Shown here one piece after another: positions 12,508 to 33,550 of a stretch of DNA of 64,000 nt. The stretch covers positions 76,634,278 to 76,698,277 of the forward strand of contig OX375873.1 of the NCBI GenBank assembly GCA_947359465.1, given 5' to 3'. The first letter of the stretch is position 1; the number at the start of each line of letters is the position of its first letter. Both the position numbers and the translations under genes were made by a program. Under the pieces are notes generated by a model, which searched no databases, was not told the DNA's origin, and worked only from the letters and a program-made list of their open reading frames with translations. The DNA comes from Metellina segmentata. Taxonomy: Eukaryota > Arthropoda > Arachnida > Araneae > Tetragnathidae.

Positions 12508-13337
12508 GTATCAATTTTTCTTTCAACAGTTAGTCAGTACTACAAACTTTTAAACTTGTTGGTGTATTGTAATAAAAGTAATCTGACTTGAGTTTTTCAA
12601 TTAAAAATTGAGTCGAAATGAGAAATCGAATGAGAAAGACCAACAATTAAAACGTTTGTTTAGGTTGTTTATTAACTTGTAACGCATACCTAAATAATAA
12701 ATTCGAAATGTGACTTATTGCTTCTAATGTCATAATAGTGCAAAATTAAGGAAGTTTGGTAGGAGCTAATTTTGGATATTTATCCTTTTGAAGATACTAT
12801 AAATAAAAACAGTCATATTTAGAAGATAATCTTTCAAAAACTTACTTTATCCTTAAGAGTATAAACCACTATGAAAAACTACTAAAATTGTGTGAGATTC
12901 TATCACACTCACTTTGCGTCAATCTATTCATGTTTTAGTTATTTATTGAAATACACAAGAACATGTTTGATTTCAAAAAAGTTTTCGTTTTAGAGAAACA
13001 AATTACTACCGATTAATAGTTAAACTTATGAATCAATTAAAATTTTAATACCTATGCAGGAATCACCCATATAACTTCTTTATTAGAATCTTCTTGACTG
13101 AAACGAATTATAAGTTTTAACATCTTATCGAGAATTAAAAAATTGAAATAGAAATCTGGTGTAAACTATATATAGGGTAAATATCACTGCGTTATATATA
13201 CTAGATATAAATATTTTTCAAACTAACTTTTCATGAAAGAATAGAACAGTTTGATATGATTTGTAAATAAATTACTTGTACAAAAAACTTTCATGGTCAC
13301 AACAATGGTTTTTCAAAGCGTTTTCTTTCTATTTTAG

Positions 13338-13415
13338 CATGCTGAAAAGGAAACTGATTCCAACGAAAGAAAGCAAAACATAAAATTTTAAATAAACTAA
13401 ATTTCTTAATGATAT
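13338..13415 (+). other. 3'-UTR exon of TIL A2 with poly(A) signal
   Basis: The acceptor 'tttctattttag' precedes CATGCTGAAAAGGAAACTG; AATAAA is at 13391-13396. It is homologous to the exon at 3242. The end is approximate. Confidence 0.6.
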
Positions 13416-16287
13416 AAAGTTTCGTGTTTTCTTTCAACTTGAGTTTCACTTACATTTCAAATAGGACATAATAGAGTAGAATAAGAGAGTAGACTACATT
13501 TTAATTTGACGAGCCATCTAAAAAGTACTGTATATGTCAAATTCATAATTCCATTTAATGATGGTTCATTATTTCTAATAGTTTATTAACAAGTAGGTAA
13601 ACAAACGACACTCCGTAAAGGATTTAAAAGAACTTAAAGTGTATTTTTTAAGCTTTTTAAAATTTATACAAACTTTAAGGGAATGGTGTTACCACAAAGT
13701 TAAAACGTGTTTACTTACGAGTGTATGTTCGAAAGTCCCATCCAGATGCTCTTGAGGCAGAATCACTAAATAATAGAAAATTTTTATGAGCTATAATTTT
13801 ACAGTTTTACAGTACTTGTACACTCATAGTTGCACAATAGGTGTTGATACGTGAGACTACTTCTGCAATACACACCTGACAGCGTTGACGTATGCATTGC
13901 CATACATATTCATAACTCTCTGGCTTTCAATGACAACACTATTAGGATGAGGTAAACTTCAAAGTCAAAGGAAATATCGTACATTATTGCTTTGAAGTAT
14001 TCCCAGCGAAAGAAATCAATGTATGATAAATCGGGTGATCAGGATAAATCCACCCAGCCCATAGATTGAACCCCAAACAACAAGATTGGCCTTGCGGCCC
14101 TTATATTCAAGGTATTTATAATGAAAAAGAAAATAAATTTAGATGGAGCTTGTTTTAATAGAAATTCTAATGTAATTTTTCAAACTGTTTGAAGCCGTAT
14201 TCAAAACTCCATGAAAACGAAGTGATTATAAAGTAAAACTTGGCATTCACATTCGGGTGTATTTTTGGAAGCCCCACTCAAACGGGCTGGGGATTCACTA
14301 AGGTGAAGAAGAAGAAAGAAAGTAAGTTTGTAATTCATCAATTTGCTTGTTCATTAGCCGTAATTTTAGCTTGGGAGTAGTTGTATGCTTGTTGTTGTTT
14401 CACAGATGTCCAAATTTGGACCACCAATGAACACTTTCTCCAAATTTGGTAACCGTAAAAGCTTCCACGCTACATTGCTGTGCATATTCAAAGCTACCTG
14501 GCATTATTTTACGTTAGAAAGAGATGAAGATGCACATATAGTTTTGAAACCGCATTCGAATCCTTTTAAACTTGTAAAATCATTTGACTATGTAAAATAT
14601 CTTGTTTTTGAGAAAGTGAAAATATTCTAAATTCACAAAAGTGATTTAATGCGTAATTGTCTTAATTTACAGAGAGACAATGCAAATGATTTGCGAATTG
14701 ACTGAAGTTGAAGAATTGCAAATAGTCAATTGTAATGTTTGAATTAAAATATATCCGGGATAAAAGATGGCGACAAGGGAATATTTCAACAAAAATTTGA
14801 TTAAAACCTAGGTCTAAAATAAAACATAGTACTAAAAACTTAAAAATTCCCTTTAAATCCATGAAAAATTATCCGACATTCATAATTATCCAAATGGGAC
14901 GATACAAGACCTAAAACCTTGTATTTTTAGAATCATATTACGATTTTTTTTCTATATGACGAGTTCTCTACGAAGTGTTAGTGAAATTATGACATGTAAA
15001 CGATATTCTGGCTCTTTTGGTTGCGTCGAATAGTTTTTCAAATTGCAGTTTGATATTATCCGGACTAACAAATACCTAGATCTAGCGTGTTTTAAAACAA
15101 CTTGGTATCCAACATATTTATACTTATTTATACGATTGTTCTAGGATGTATGTGTATGTGAGTGTCGCGTGATTTATACTTTAAAAGTTTTTATGAGTGA
15201 AAAGCTTATTATGGAACTTGAGTCATGGTAAACTTTTGTTTTTGTTTCTACCATCAATCCACTCTGACAGACTCAAATTACGGAAACTATTTTGATAGTT
15301 GCCGATTATTACCTTTGGTAACTTGAACAGGTTGGTCGGTGAGTTTATGGTTGTAGGGAGAGGAAGGCAGCAATATGACCAAAGAAAACCTTTACGTGTT
15401 ATTTAAGTATAGTACTACTTCGAATGTTTTCCCTCTCTTAAAATAGAGAGTTGTATGCTATATATAAAAATGAATTTCCTATGCTTTTAACCCTCTTTTT
15501 CTGTCATCTTCATTATAATTAAAGACCACTTGACATAAAACACGAGTATGGGACATTACATGGTCGTTACAGATGGTCGAATGAATATTGCATTTGAAGC
15601 AATGACTTTGAAGAAAAATCTGATTAAGTTTCTTATTTAAATCAACATGTAGCAACTGAAGCAGTACAAACATATGAAATTGAATCAAAGTGGTTCATTT
15701 CTTGAAGTAAATGCGATAATGGGTGCAATGATGTCGTTGTTTTTATTGGTCATGATGCTACTTTTCAGAACTTGGGGATAAAGTATAAAAAAGACACTTG
15801 TCATCGATTAGAATTTTGTTTTACGACAGGGGTACGAGATATGTGAAATTGTTTATATAGATAAATATGCATGTTTATGGTTCGCCATACAAAGAAGAAA
15901 TTATAAAATTGTCAAAAAGGCGTTGAAAATTATTTTCTAGCATGCATACATTTTCTTCATTTTTCTACGAAACATTGATTATTATGATCCATTTTTCTTC
16001 AATCTACAGTTGAAAAATTCAAACCCAATTCTTCTAGCATAAAAGGAACAATGTCAAAATGTAAAAAAATACGGCCCAACTTTTTATTTGGAAGCAAATA
16101 AGCTGGTCATCATTTGTAATAAAATATCGGTTATTATAATGGTATTAAAAATCCGTTTGGCCTTATTTACTGAACATAAACCAAAGAAATCGACCTCTAT
16201 AACATTTCAGGTTGCAGAGAAGAAAATGCAGTGTCTTTAAATTTTATTCAGATAATTATTAAATCTATTTTGATTCTTTTCTGATAG
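13416..16287 (+). other. Spacer/intron before B2
   Basis: AT-rich. Around 13940-14070 a short stretch resembles, on the minus strand, the WxxPDxx end of a mariner/Tc-type transposase, but it is too decayed to annotate firmly. Nothing else is recognised. Confidence 0.35.
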
Positions 16288-16490
16288 GTATGAACCAGAA
16301 ATGCTCTGGAAATACGACCCACGGAAGTACTGGCGTTTGTGAAGTGAGATGTGATCGACTCAATCCACCGAAAGCTTGCCCTGCCATAGCTGTATTGGGA
16401 TGTGTTTGCAAAAAGGGCTACATTCAAGTCAACAGTTCGCCTTCAAGTGACTGCGTGAAACAGGAGGATTGTCCAATGTAAATCCAACGG
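16288..16490 (+). CDS. TIL-domain terminal exon B2 (copy 1, unit 2)
   Basis: The acceptor 'cttttctgatag' is followed in phase 1 by G-MNQKC... ending CVKQEDCPM, TAA at 16479-16481. It has eight cysteines with the TIL 'GCVCKKGYIQV' segment, an NTT sequon and a second possible sequon (NSS). The reactive-loop region CPAIAVLGC differs from A1, A2 and B1. A donor (CGG|gtaaaa) lies 9 bases after the stop and joins to 17069. An internal ATG exists just after the acceptor, but without a signal peptide it is an unlikely start. The protein is identical to B2' in copy 2; the differences are synonymous. Confidence 0.8.
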
Positions 16491-17068
16491 GTAAAAACAA
16501 ATTTGCTGTACAATTCCTAAATAAATAACCTAAATAAGATAAAAAAGACATTCAATTTAGAGTAACTTGACTTTCCTTGTTTTGGTGCTTATTTAAAGTT
16601 TATCGGTGAGATTCCTAAGAATTTTATGAGTGATTTTCATTAATGATTTCAATTGAAATGTAGAGCATACTTTCTAGATATACGAACGCTTCAAAGTCAA
16701 TTTCGTTTTCTATCTGATATACTAATGTTACTATTATAACAGTCGTGAAATGTACTCGAAAACGATTACAGTAGTTCTACCAAATTGGTTCTACAGTTGA
16801 ATTAATTTAAACCGAGGTAGTTAAAAGGACTAAATCATTGATTTCCATATTAACAAGAGTCTAAATACAGGTAACAGAAATAAAATAAGAAAAAAATAAA
16901 TCATAATCCACTTTTTAATTATAAAAAGACATAATAGATGTCTTCTAAGTTAGCCCGTTTCAAATGTGATTTTATGTCACTTTAATGTTTATTATAAACA
17001 TAATTTCAATACATTAACAAATTGTTAATCCGAATTTTTATTAAACTCATTTATTTAATCCTTTTCAG

Positions 17069-17260
17069 ATTATAAATATAGACGAAACGAGAAGAGACTG
17101 CTGGATGTGTCATCAACGTATTTAGAATTTAATAGTGGAAATTTCACGTGATGATTGATTACATGAAATATAATCAATCAGGACCGGACACATATGAGTA
17201 TATACTAATAATGGAATAGAATAAAGAATAATATAAAATTAATGTGCAATAAAAAAATAT
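17069..17260 (+). other. 3'-UTR exon of TIL B2 with poly(A) signals
   Basis: The acceptor 'aatccttttcag' precedes ATTATAAATATAGACG; AATAAA occurs at 17220-17225 and again at 17249-17254. No ORF. The match in copy 2 is at 60264. Confidence 0.55.
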
Positions 17261-17877
17261 ATATAAAGGCTTTTGTCCATTTCTTTGTTGTCACCATTTT
17301 GTATAAAATTGATGTTGAATTTGTATAAAAATACTTCTTATAAAGAACAGGTTCAATGTATGCGATAAAAAATTCTTGTGTATATATCGGAAATGATCAA
17401 AGAAATGAGAACAAGAAATTTCTAGGAAATTTAATTATTGTGCAGACCGTAACTTCACACAACTATGATCCTAAGCCTCAACTATAGTACAAACAGCCGA
17501 CCATATGAAAAACCTGATATCTGAAACGTGAGCAATTTCTAATGAGAAGTTGAACTACTAAATGAAAGAGCAGATATTTAATATTGTTGTTAGGACATTG
17601 GATTACATTTTTTCCGCCTTTTTCTTCAGTTATCAACTGCACGTGTTCGGTTAACATTTGCACCTAATTTCTTTAACTGCAAACTTTTTTGTCCACCTGT
17701 TATCACAACAAGTTGTTTTTTCTGTGTTCCCGTTGGTGTATATGAGAGGTAATTTATTGTTTTCATACATATAATAAATACTTTTACTAAAAAACTTGCA
17801 TTTTCATTGTTACTGTTAAAATAATAAAAAATCACATTTCAAGTTCAACTATATCATGTACATATCATGTCAATATC

Positions 17878-19012
17878 ATGTACAAAGATTTTCAAAAGGC
17901 TTTTGATAAAGTACCTCATGAGGCATTACTGTTTAAATTGGAAAGGCTGGGGATTCAGGGAAAAACATTAATATGGATAAAAAATTGGTTATTGGGTGGA
18001 AAGCAGAGAGTGCAGGTAAAAGGAAATTATTCACAGTGGACAGAAGTTATAAGTGGGGTGCCTCAGGGATCAGTTTTGGGACCAATTTTATTTATAATTT
18101 TTATAGATGATATAGGTCAGGGGATCAAGAATAGAATCAGTATATTTGCAGATGACTTAAAAATATGGGGGACAGTGGATACCAAGTTACAGATAGAAAA
18201 TTTACAAGGAGATTTTGATAAGATATCCGAATGGGCTGTAAAATGGGGTATGTCATTTAATGTAGGGAAATGTCAAGTTCTGCATATGGGTTACAGGAAC
18301 AGTGGAGCCGAGTACTGTCTGCAGGGAGTAAAGGTAAAGGAGGGAGAAACAGTCAAGGATCTTGGGGTGATAATTCACAGGGATTTTAAAATGGGTCACC
18401 AATGTTCAGCGGCGGGTAAAAAGGCTAATAGGTTATTGGGGTATATTAAAAAAACTGTAACTTCAAGGGATAAGAATATAATCTTGCCTTTATATAAGGG
18501 TTTAGTAAGACCACATCTAGAATATGCTGTACAATTCTGGGCTCCATATATGAGAAAGGACATAGAATCAATTGACAGGGTTCAGCACAGAGCTACAAAA
18601 ATAATAAAGGGGCTAGCAAATTTCGACTATAATGAACGTTTAAGTAAGCTAAACATGTATACACTGGAAAGAAGAAGAATGAGGGGGGATTTGATTCAGC
18701 TTTTCAAATTTGTAAAACAAGGGGACACAGAGGGCTTAAATTTCAATAGGGATAACAGAACAAGGGGTCATGTGTATAAATTGAATAAGACACATTTTAA
18801 TCGGGATTTAAGGAAAAACTACTACTTTAATAGGGTAATAGACAGTTGGAACGCGTTGCCAGAAAATATAGTTAATTCAAAGGGAGTGTACGAATTTAAG
18901 ACACAATTGGGTAGTCAGAGGGAAATGGAGAATTCATAAACAAAGGACCAGCCTTGTTGGGCTTGAGCCTGTAGCTGGTCGTCAATATTTGTATTTGTAT
19001 TTGTATTTGTAT
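17878..19012 (+). mobile_element. 5'-truncated CR1-like LINE, RT domain open (copy 1)
   Basis: An uninterrupted frame of 353 residues (17878-18939) encodes the C-terminal part of a non-LTR reverse transcriptase. Motif A is DFQKAFDKVPH, motif B SGVPQGSVLGPILF, and the catalytic motif IFADDLKIW. The usual tail follows, with RPHLEYAVQFWAPY, RVQHRATK and the terminal HFNRDLRKNYYFNRVIDSWN segment. ORF1, the endonuclease and the N-terminal RT are absent, so it is 5'-truncated and inactive. The 3' end carries a short (ATTTGT)n tail at about 18986-19012, as in CR1/L2-type LINEs. The copy in 61069-62202 is frameshifted. Confidence 0.85.
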
Positions 19013-19457
19013 ATGGTCCAAAAAGTTTATTTGGCTTCAGAAACTTCATTTAACTTTTCAGACACTGGAATATAAATCAAACCATGAGTTCCTGAATGAT
19101 GGTTATCTCCTTGCATGAGTGTAATTTGTAGTGGCTATTTATGAGGAAGAATATTGACAGTTACGAAAGTGGAGGATAATGAGGCTTATGTGAAATGTAT
19201 GGCAAGTATGGAAGTGGCCAGATAAAAACGATTGCATTTTTTATCCCTAAATAGGATATTAAACTATCCATGTGTAAGCTAAAGCAGAGAAGCACCAAAA
19301 ACGAGCTTTTCCAAGTGTCTGTCTAAGCTGGGGGGTATATTTGGTAAACCGAATAATAAACCAATTCGTAATTTATCTGAGAATGATTTTGGAAAAGAAT
19401 ACATTTGCCTTGATTTTGATTTCGTTTTTATGTAGATTGCATTAGATTTAGATTGTA

Positions 19458-20045
19458 TTGGGTCATCCGGAAAGTTCTGCGTGTTTTCAAATCAAAGTTA
19501 GTTTTGTTATTATTATTTTGCTACCGCTGATAAGGAGTGACCTTGATTGAAGCAGGTGTTTATTTTCGTTCTTTTCTGCTTACACTGCATAATTATAGCG
19601 AGTGTTGTGGCATAATTTTTATTTCACTGCAGTGCTGAGAACCAGAAAGTTCATTTTCGTCAGATGCTCTTTTTTTTTTAGAAAGGAAAAATGATAGTCA
19701 GACTGTTCGTAAAATGTGTGCTGTATACAGACATAGTGCTGTTTCTGAGGCCACAGTTCGAAGGTGGTTTGATAAATTTAAGCGCGGAAATATCAGCCTC
19801 GAAGATGATGCCCACTCTGGACGAGCTTCCTCTGTAAACAGCTTTCTGTATGGTGGGACTACAAATGAATTTTTTGTTATGAATTGTTGCCACAGTTAAT
19901 TCGGAAAAAAATAGTTCTCGATGGCAAGATTAAAAGCAAAAATCGAAGCAAAGCGGCTAGAACTGACAAATCAATCGTCGAGGTGTTTTCTTCCAGCATG
20001 ACAATGCGCGGCCCCACATTTCACTGAATGTCAGACAAAGACTTA
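19458..20045 (+). mobile_element. mariner-like relic with internal deletion
   Basis: It begins TTGGGTCATCCGGAAAGTTC after TA, resembling a mariner terminal repeat. The transposase N-terminus follows in fragments: KVHFRQML, then the helix-turn-helix RRWFDKFKRGNISLEDD-HSGR. It jumps to C-terminal pieces (LKAKIEAKR, then a DNARPH-like stretch broken by stops) with most of the catalytic core missing. Also present in copy 2 (62647). Confidence 0.65.
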
Positions 20046-20439
20046 TTGAGATGGATAAACTGTTTTGTGTACTTGCTTTTTGGTGGTGTTTGTGGGAGTG
20101 TATGAGCAATTTTTTCAGCCTAATGCTGCTCATATGTAGAAAACACCATTTTATGTTGTTTGGGTCAGGCTCCTCCCTGATGACGCCCTGATCCACCAAC
20201 ATTTCTTCATTTTTTTTATCATTTTTTAAGACTTTTGTTGAAAATTACATTCTATAAGTACTCTCTAAGCTAGTAATAACAAGGCAAAAGAAAAGATTAT
20301 GCAAGTCATGGAGTTCCTTTCGGAAAATATTGACCTTCTCAAACAATAGCCTTGCATTTTTTTTAAAACTTTACACAACCAATCTAAGCAGTGTATCCAT
20401 AAAAATACACTTTTACCTGTCCTATGGACGGGGGGTAAG

Positions 20440-21490
20440 GGGGACACCTGCGGTGCCAAAAAAAAACCAAGATAATGCTGCACACGGCAAGAGTTGCTAT
20501 GAATTGTCTTCAAGCTTACCCAACACTTCCTTGGCCAGCTAGGTCTCCTGATCTCGCTCCCATAGAGCACGTTCAATCCAATATTTGTGTGCATGGCTCA
20601 GAGTGGGTGATAGGGCTGGAACGGCAATCTTGCAAGGTCTGTCTAAACTTTCCGAAAAGCGAGATATTTACCTGCAGTGGATTCCATCCCATGTGGGTCT
20701 TTATGGCAATGAGATCGCTGACTCGCTGGCAAAACTTGGCACACATGAACCCCTTCCGGAAAACTTGACACTTACATCCTAGGAAATTCACTCCATTAGA
20801 AAGAAGTGTGCACAGCTGGACTGGAATGATCCCCCAGTAAATACCTGGTACTCTGGGGGAAAGCCGGGTCGCGCTTTGACCTTCAGGGGTTATAGAGGTG
20901 ATCAGACTGCGTACACAAGATTCATCAGTGGTCACCGAAAGTGTATGAGGTATGAACACAAGCGAAAGATCTACCCCACTTGCAATAAGTGTTTCTGCAG
21001 TAAAGCTAGCCCTACTCACCTCCTTAGCTGCGTGCAGTTTGAAATTGAAGATTTCCTGCGCGATTCGGTCTTGTTCTTTGACTTCCTGAGGGTGGATGGA
21101 CTCATGGACCTGATCTAGCTTCGCTAGACCAGTGAGGATAAGAAACAACAACGTTTTGGACGGTATGGTAAGGCGATTGCAACCATCCCGGAATGTTGAC
21201 CATTTAGCCCGACAGTTGGAGACATTTTGGAATGAAATTCCGCAGGACATCATCCGGGAAATTTTTCAGTTGATGCCGCGCCCGGTGACAGCTGGCATCC
21301 AGGCCAGAGGTGGACCAACACTTCAATGACTTCTTCCCTTTGTAACGGTCAAACTCTGAACTAAATCATTCAATTCTTCTAATATTTTAATCCTTCGTTT
21401 TTGTATGTATGTTCTTCACATCCACCAATTTTTATCGCAATGGATAAAGATCCTTCTTGGTGCGTCGATTTTTTTGTTATAGACTGCAAT
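20440..21490 (+). mobile_element. Tc1-like transposase C-terminal half, split by a LINE insertion
   Basis: The left piece reads ARVAMNCLQAYPTLPWPARS then PDLAPIEHV. The right piece (from about 21156) resumes GMVRRLQPSRNVDHLARQLE and ends ...CIQARGG-type, the normal end of this Tc1 family. The 3' flank reaches 'ccttcttggtgcgtcg', typical of the element's terminal region. Between the pieces lies the jockey-type fragment 20574-21150. The N-terminal half is missing. Confidence 0.7.
20574..21150 (+). mobile_element. jockey-type LINE 3' fragment (RNase H and zinc knuckle)
   Basis: It encodes an RNase H tail (LQWIPSHVGLYGNEIADSLA), a spacer, then a CNKC...THLLSC knuckle and the ending FDFLRVDGLMDLI. 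ACGTT at 20569-20573 and 21151-21155 flank it as a short target duplication within the Tc1 'IEHV' codons. Copy 1 has a TAG in the RNase H part at 20780, where copy 2 keeps TCC. It is a 5'-truncated, dead fragment. Confidence 0.65.
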
Positions 21491-21580
21491 CCGATTGTCA
21501 CATCATGTGGGAGCATTTAAAAAGGATGGAGTAAAATTCTGTTAAACTTGTTACTCTGAAAATCCCTCTCTTACCAGGGC

Positions 21581-21660
21581 GTAGGTAGTCCAGTTGGTAG
21601 AGTAGTTACCAAGAGAAGGGTTGCCAGTTCGGAAGCCAACCATTCCAGCCCCCTTCTCGC
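21581..21660 (+). mobile_element. tRNA-like SINE head
   Basis: A perfect RNA polymerase III A-box match, TAGTCCAGTTGG (21586-21597), is followed 28 bases later by a B-box-like GTTCGGAAGCC (21627-21637). I cannot fold it as a proper tRNA with acceptor pairing, so a tRNA-derived SINE fragment is more likely than a tRNA gene. Confidence 0.4.
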
Positions 21661-21799
21661 ATAACATAATTATAAAATGTGAACACTTAAAAGTTTCTGT
21701 TGCTTCATTTCATGACTTTAACTTCTTGTTCTATTATTTATTACGTTTTGTATTACTAATTACTAACTCCTAATAAGTGTGGCACGGAAAACCAGTTAG

Positions 21800-22081
21800 A
21801 AGAAAACAGATGAGCAATCGGAGGTTTGCGTGTTCGAATCCAACTAAACACTGTCGGTAAATAAAGAGGGCTGGTACATGTTAAATCTGTCGTGTCCTCA
21901 CGTTGACGTGGTGTGAACAATTGGAGAGTTGGGAACCAGCTCAGGATTGATTTCGTCAAGTAATCGTGGTTCAAAATTTACGTGGTATTGTCCTTGGATC
22001 TTTTCTTTCCAGTTTCATACCTGACCGATAGTCCATTGTGCTACTCCAGTGCGGTAGTTAATTAAAGTACCAACCTACCTT
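21800..22081 (+). mobile_element. Dispersed SINE-like repeat, copy a
   Basis: It shares blocks with 26503-26766, 35575-35880 and 36045-36182: a B-box-like 'gtgttcgaatcc', 'gggctggtaca', 'cgtggttcaaaatttacg', 'ttgtccttggatctttt' and an end 'gttaattaaagta'. The pattern of a Pol III-like head with a conserved body and tail fits a tRNA-derived SINE family. Confidence 0.5.
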
Positions 22082-23192
22082 ATATTAAATAAACTTGACA
22101 TTACGGTTTTTAATCTACCTCATGCGTGGTTTCCCGAGTGAAAATGAGAAAACCACTAAAGGTTCGCACTATCTTTTCTTCTTTTAATAAATTTACGTTC
22201 CTCCTCTTATGTTTAATAGCACTTTGTGTTCAAATTAAACAAAGTTCAATGATCTCGATTAGTGTACCACAGTTCACATTCATAATCATTCATAGCAGTT
22301 TTTCAGGAACTGCTTCACTGGTTCTATGTATACAAGCTTCGTCTTAAAAGTTTCAAAGTTGTTTCAATAAATGCATTGCTTGCTGAGTTTTTCTTTCACG
22401 AGTTCTTATTCCGATTTCGATGTAATATTGATTTATTGAACCAAAGTTTGACTAAAAGTTAACAACAGCAGAAAATATTTCAAATGATACACATCTAAAG
22501 GAAAATGCATACAGGGTTTAATGCCGAAAAACCAATAGGGTTAGAGCTAACCAAAGTTTATCCTTTCAGAATTGAACATCAGAACGTAATAAAGATTAAT
22601 TTTAGCAAGCATAAGCGTTTATTAAACATTCAAATTCAAGTGTATATGTTTTGTGGGCGTAAATGTAACATGTGCAGCTGATTTCTTAAACTAACTATAA
22701 TCTCTTAATGCATCAATTCAAGAAGTTAGCTTCATTTTTTGATTTTACGAAACTTTAAAAGGACTAATATGATATTTTTATTTATAATAGTAAACTTAAG
22801 GTTTTACTCGTCTTTAAAATAAAAAGATTAAACTTAAACTGAATTTTAATCCTAAAATGAATATTTCTGCCGAATTTTAGAAATTCAAATCCTTACCACT
22901 CTAAAACAATGAAACATTTCAATAACACTGGAAACAATTCGTTTTAAAACAGATATGTACATTATTGAGTAACAATGCTTTTCCAAAACAATGTCTGTAA
23001 CAATGCATTCGCACTGTTGAGATGCTACGAAAAACGTATTTTAGTCAAATGAAATCTGTTCATTGGAAAGAATAGCACCTCGAAAGTTTACTCTAGTAAA
23101 AGTATTGTGCTTAACGATAAATCTCAGTGCGAATATAGCCGCATCGGTAATTTTATTATTTTCCCATCGACAAAACAATCAAGGCCGCCGAA
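22082..23192. other. Upstream region of the coiled-coil gene
   Basis: AT-rich, no ORF with a family match. An initiator-like CTCAGTGCG at about 23125 could be the transcription start, about 65 bases before the ATG at 23193. No clear TATA box. Confidence 0.35.
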
Positions 23193-31589
<8,397 letters not shown>

Positions 31590-31627
31590 TTTATCGTATT
31601 GTGTTGTTTGTATGTTCGTGATTTGTA

Positions 31628-31950
31628 AAACTCCAGGGCGGGATGTGGCGGGATTCTATAAAAATTACAAAAAAAGTATTAAAATGAAAATAAAAAAATT
31701 TAAAATTACTAAAATGGAAACAAAAAACTAAAAAACAAAAAATGTATGTGTCTACAAAGATTTGTGTTATATGTGTTAAACCGGGGGTGGGATGGATGCG
31801 GGTTTAAAAAAACTAAAAAAAATACTAAAAATATAACAAAAACTAAAAAAAAAAAAATCAACATGTGTGTCAACAAAATGTATGTTATATGTGTTAAACC
31901 GGGGGTGGGAAGGATGCGGGTTTAAAAAAAAATTAAAAAAGGAATAAATG
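31628..31950 (+). repeat. Short tandem repeat with GC-rich core
   Basis: Two clear units (about 31740 and 31860) share 'gtgttatatgtgttaaaccg' followed by 'ggggtggga.ggatgcgggtt'. A diverged earlier unit begins near 31630 ('gggcgggatgtggcgggat'). It lies directly after the stop codon of the coiled-coil gene. Confidence 0.7.
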
Positions 31951-31959
31951 AAAAAAATT

Positions 31960-32525
31960 ATAAAAACTGTATAGTTTATAAAAAACTAAAATTGTAAAAA
32001 CACTATAGTACATAGTTTACAAAAAAAAAGGACAAAAATGAAAAAAAAATCTATTGTGTGTACTGAACAGAAGAGTATGAAAAATGGAAAAAACTATTAT
32101 ATGTAGTTTACAGCAAACTATAAATATAGAAAAAAAAACTACTATGAATAGTTTATAAAAATGTATAAAACTATTATGTATACTTTATAAAATTATGTAA
32201 AAATGAAAAACTATAATGTATAGTTTACGAAAAAGTAAGAAAAACAAAAAGAACTATTATGTATAGTTTATAAAATGTGTAAAAATAAAAACAAATTATG
32301 TTGTATAGTTTATAAAATGTGTAAAAGTGAAACAAAATATTATGTATAGTTTACAAAATGTGTAAAAATGAAAAAAACTATAATGTATAGTTTATAAAAT
32401 GTGTAAAAATGAAAAAAACTATTATGTATAATTTATAAAATTATGTAAAAATGAAGAACTGTAATGTATATTTTATAAAAAAGTATGAAAAACAAAAATA
32501 TCTATAATAAATAGTTTAAAATATG
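31960..32525 (+). repeat. AT-rich minisatellite, about 45-bp unit
   Basis: Roughly a dozen imperfect copies of 'atgtatagtttataaaatgt' plus 'gtaaaaatgaaaaaaactat'. No coding potential. Confidence 0.8.
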
Positions 32526-33171
32526 TAGCGTCTCTTTATTGCGTATTTGTTGCACTTATTTTGCAAGTTGCGAATACTATCTTCCTCGTCTCGGAATACC
32601 ATACCTTGGAATTCAATACCTTGAGTTAAATAATTAGAGAACATGGTTTGAAATTTGTGTGTGTTTGCAATTGATCTAGAAGAAAATATGTTTCGATCAT
32701 TGATCTCTTTTTTCTGGATGCCAAACTAGTATATTTTTCATATGATTCGTTTGCCATCAATTACGTCGAATACTGGTTTTTAATTGTATGGATGTTTGTG
32801 ACTGTTTCCGTTAGAAGCCCTCAATGTCCCAAAAACGTCAGTTGTTGGATAAATAAAACTGACAGCAAATCATACGCCATTAGTGAAATTTAAAAATATG
32901 CATTGTATAAGTTTTACAACTTTATTATTTTATTCATTTTCATATAGGATGCATTTTCTTTCAGATGGGGTTCTAATTGAATTACAACTGCAATAAAATA
33001 ATCAGCACATTCATAATCGAATGAACATTAGCACATCAAATTCAAATATTCATAGTACACTTTAGAAAGGAGAATATGGATACATGAAGTGAATGAATAA
33101 ATTAAAACCTACCTTTTTTATCAACTGCTAGAGTTGCATATGATAACATGAATGATGGCTAAATACATTTT
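32526..33171. other. AT-rich spacer
   Basis: No gene seen. A segment at about 32645-32690 ('gtttgcaattgatctaga') recurs at about 35172-35215, on the far side of the 33.5-35 kb block. Confidence 0.4.
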
Positions 33172-33400
33172 TTACAGACATCGCCTAGTAGGTTCTTTTT
33201 TGGATAATATCACAATGTTAGACACTAAAATGTCTTTAGTAAAACATTTTAGAAAACAAAATAGTGGATAAGATATAGGTATAGACACATTCTTTACAAT
33301 CAGCACATACATAGTAGGTTCCTTTTGGAATAATATCACAATGTTCATAGACAAATATTTTTTAAAAACTTTTTAGAAAACAAATACTGGATAAATTAAA
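33172..33400. repeat. Two-unit tandem repeat, about 115-120 bp
   Basis: 'gtaggttc.tttt.gaataat' and 'atcacaatgtt' recur in order at 33190 and 33310, each followed by 'ttttagaaaacaaa'. The minus-strand ORF is a reading of this repeat. Confidence 0.6.
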
Positions 33401-33550
33401 TAAATGATTGAATAATAAAGTACACAAAAAAAACAATATATATATATAAAGGGTACATTTTATAACAAAATAGATCTTTTATGAAACCATAGCCAGTTAT
33501 ATGATGTCGATTTATTATTTCTCTTTAAAATGAGATTATCTACAGAAGGA

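Larger units (their letters stand above)
1..20820. repeat. Tandem duplication, copy 1 (visible part)
   Basis: This stretch aligns with 38938-64000 base for base with scattered mismatches and small indels. The offset is 38937 at the left edge, about 37610 after the 1584-3020 insertion and about 43190 after the 46724-52338 insertion. It carries TIL exons A1 and B1 and unit 2 (S, A2, B2), then a CR1-like LINE, a mariner relic and a Tc1/jockey composite. Both true ends lie outside what the window shows twice: the left end is before base 1 and the right end is at or beyond about 20,820. Confidence 0.92.

Noticed and set aside
20265..21253. Minus-strand ORFs of 109 and 226 residues
   Set aside because: They are antisense to the Tc1 and jockey-type coding fragments, whose motifs read on the plus strand.
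21581..21660. A functional tRNA gene
   Set aside because: The A-box is perfect, but the B-box is imperfect and I cannot form the acceptor and anticodon stems; better explained as a SINE head.
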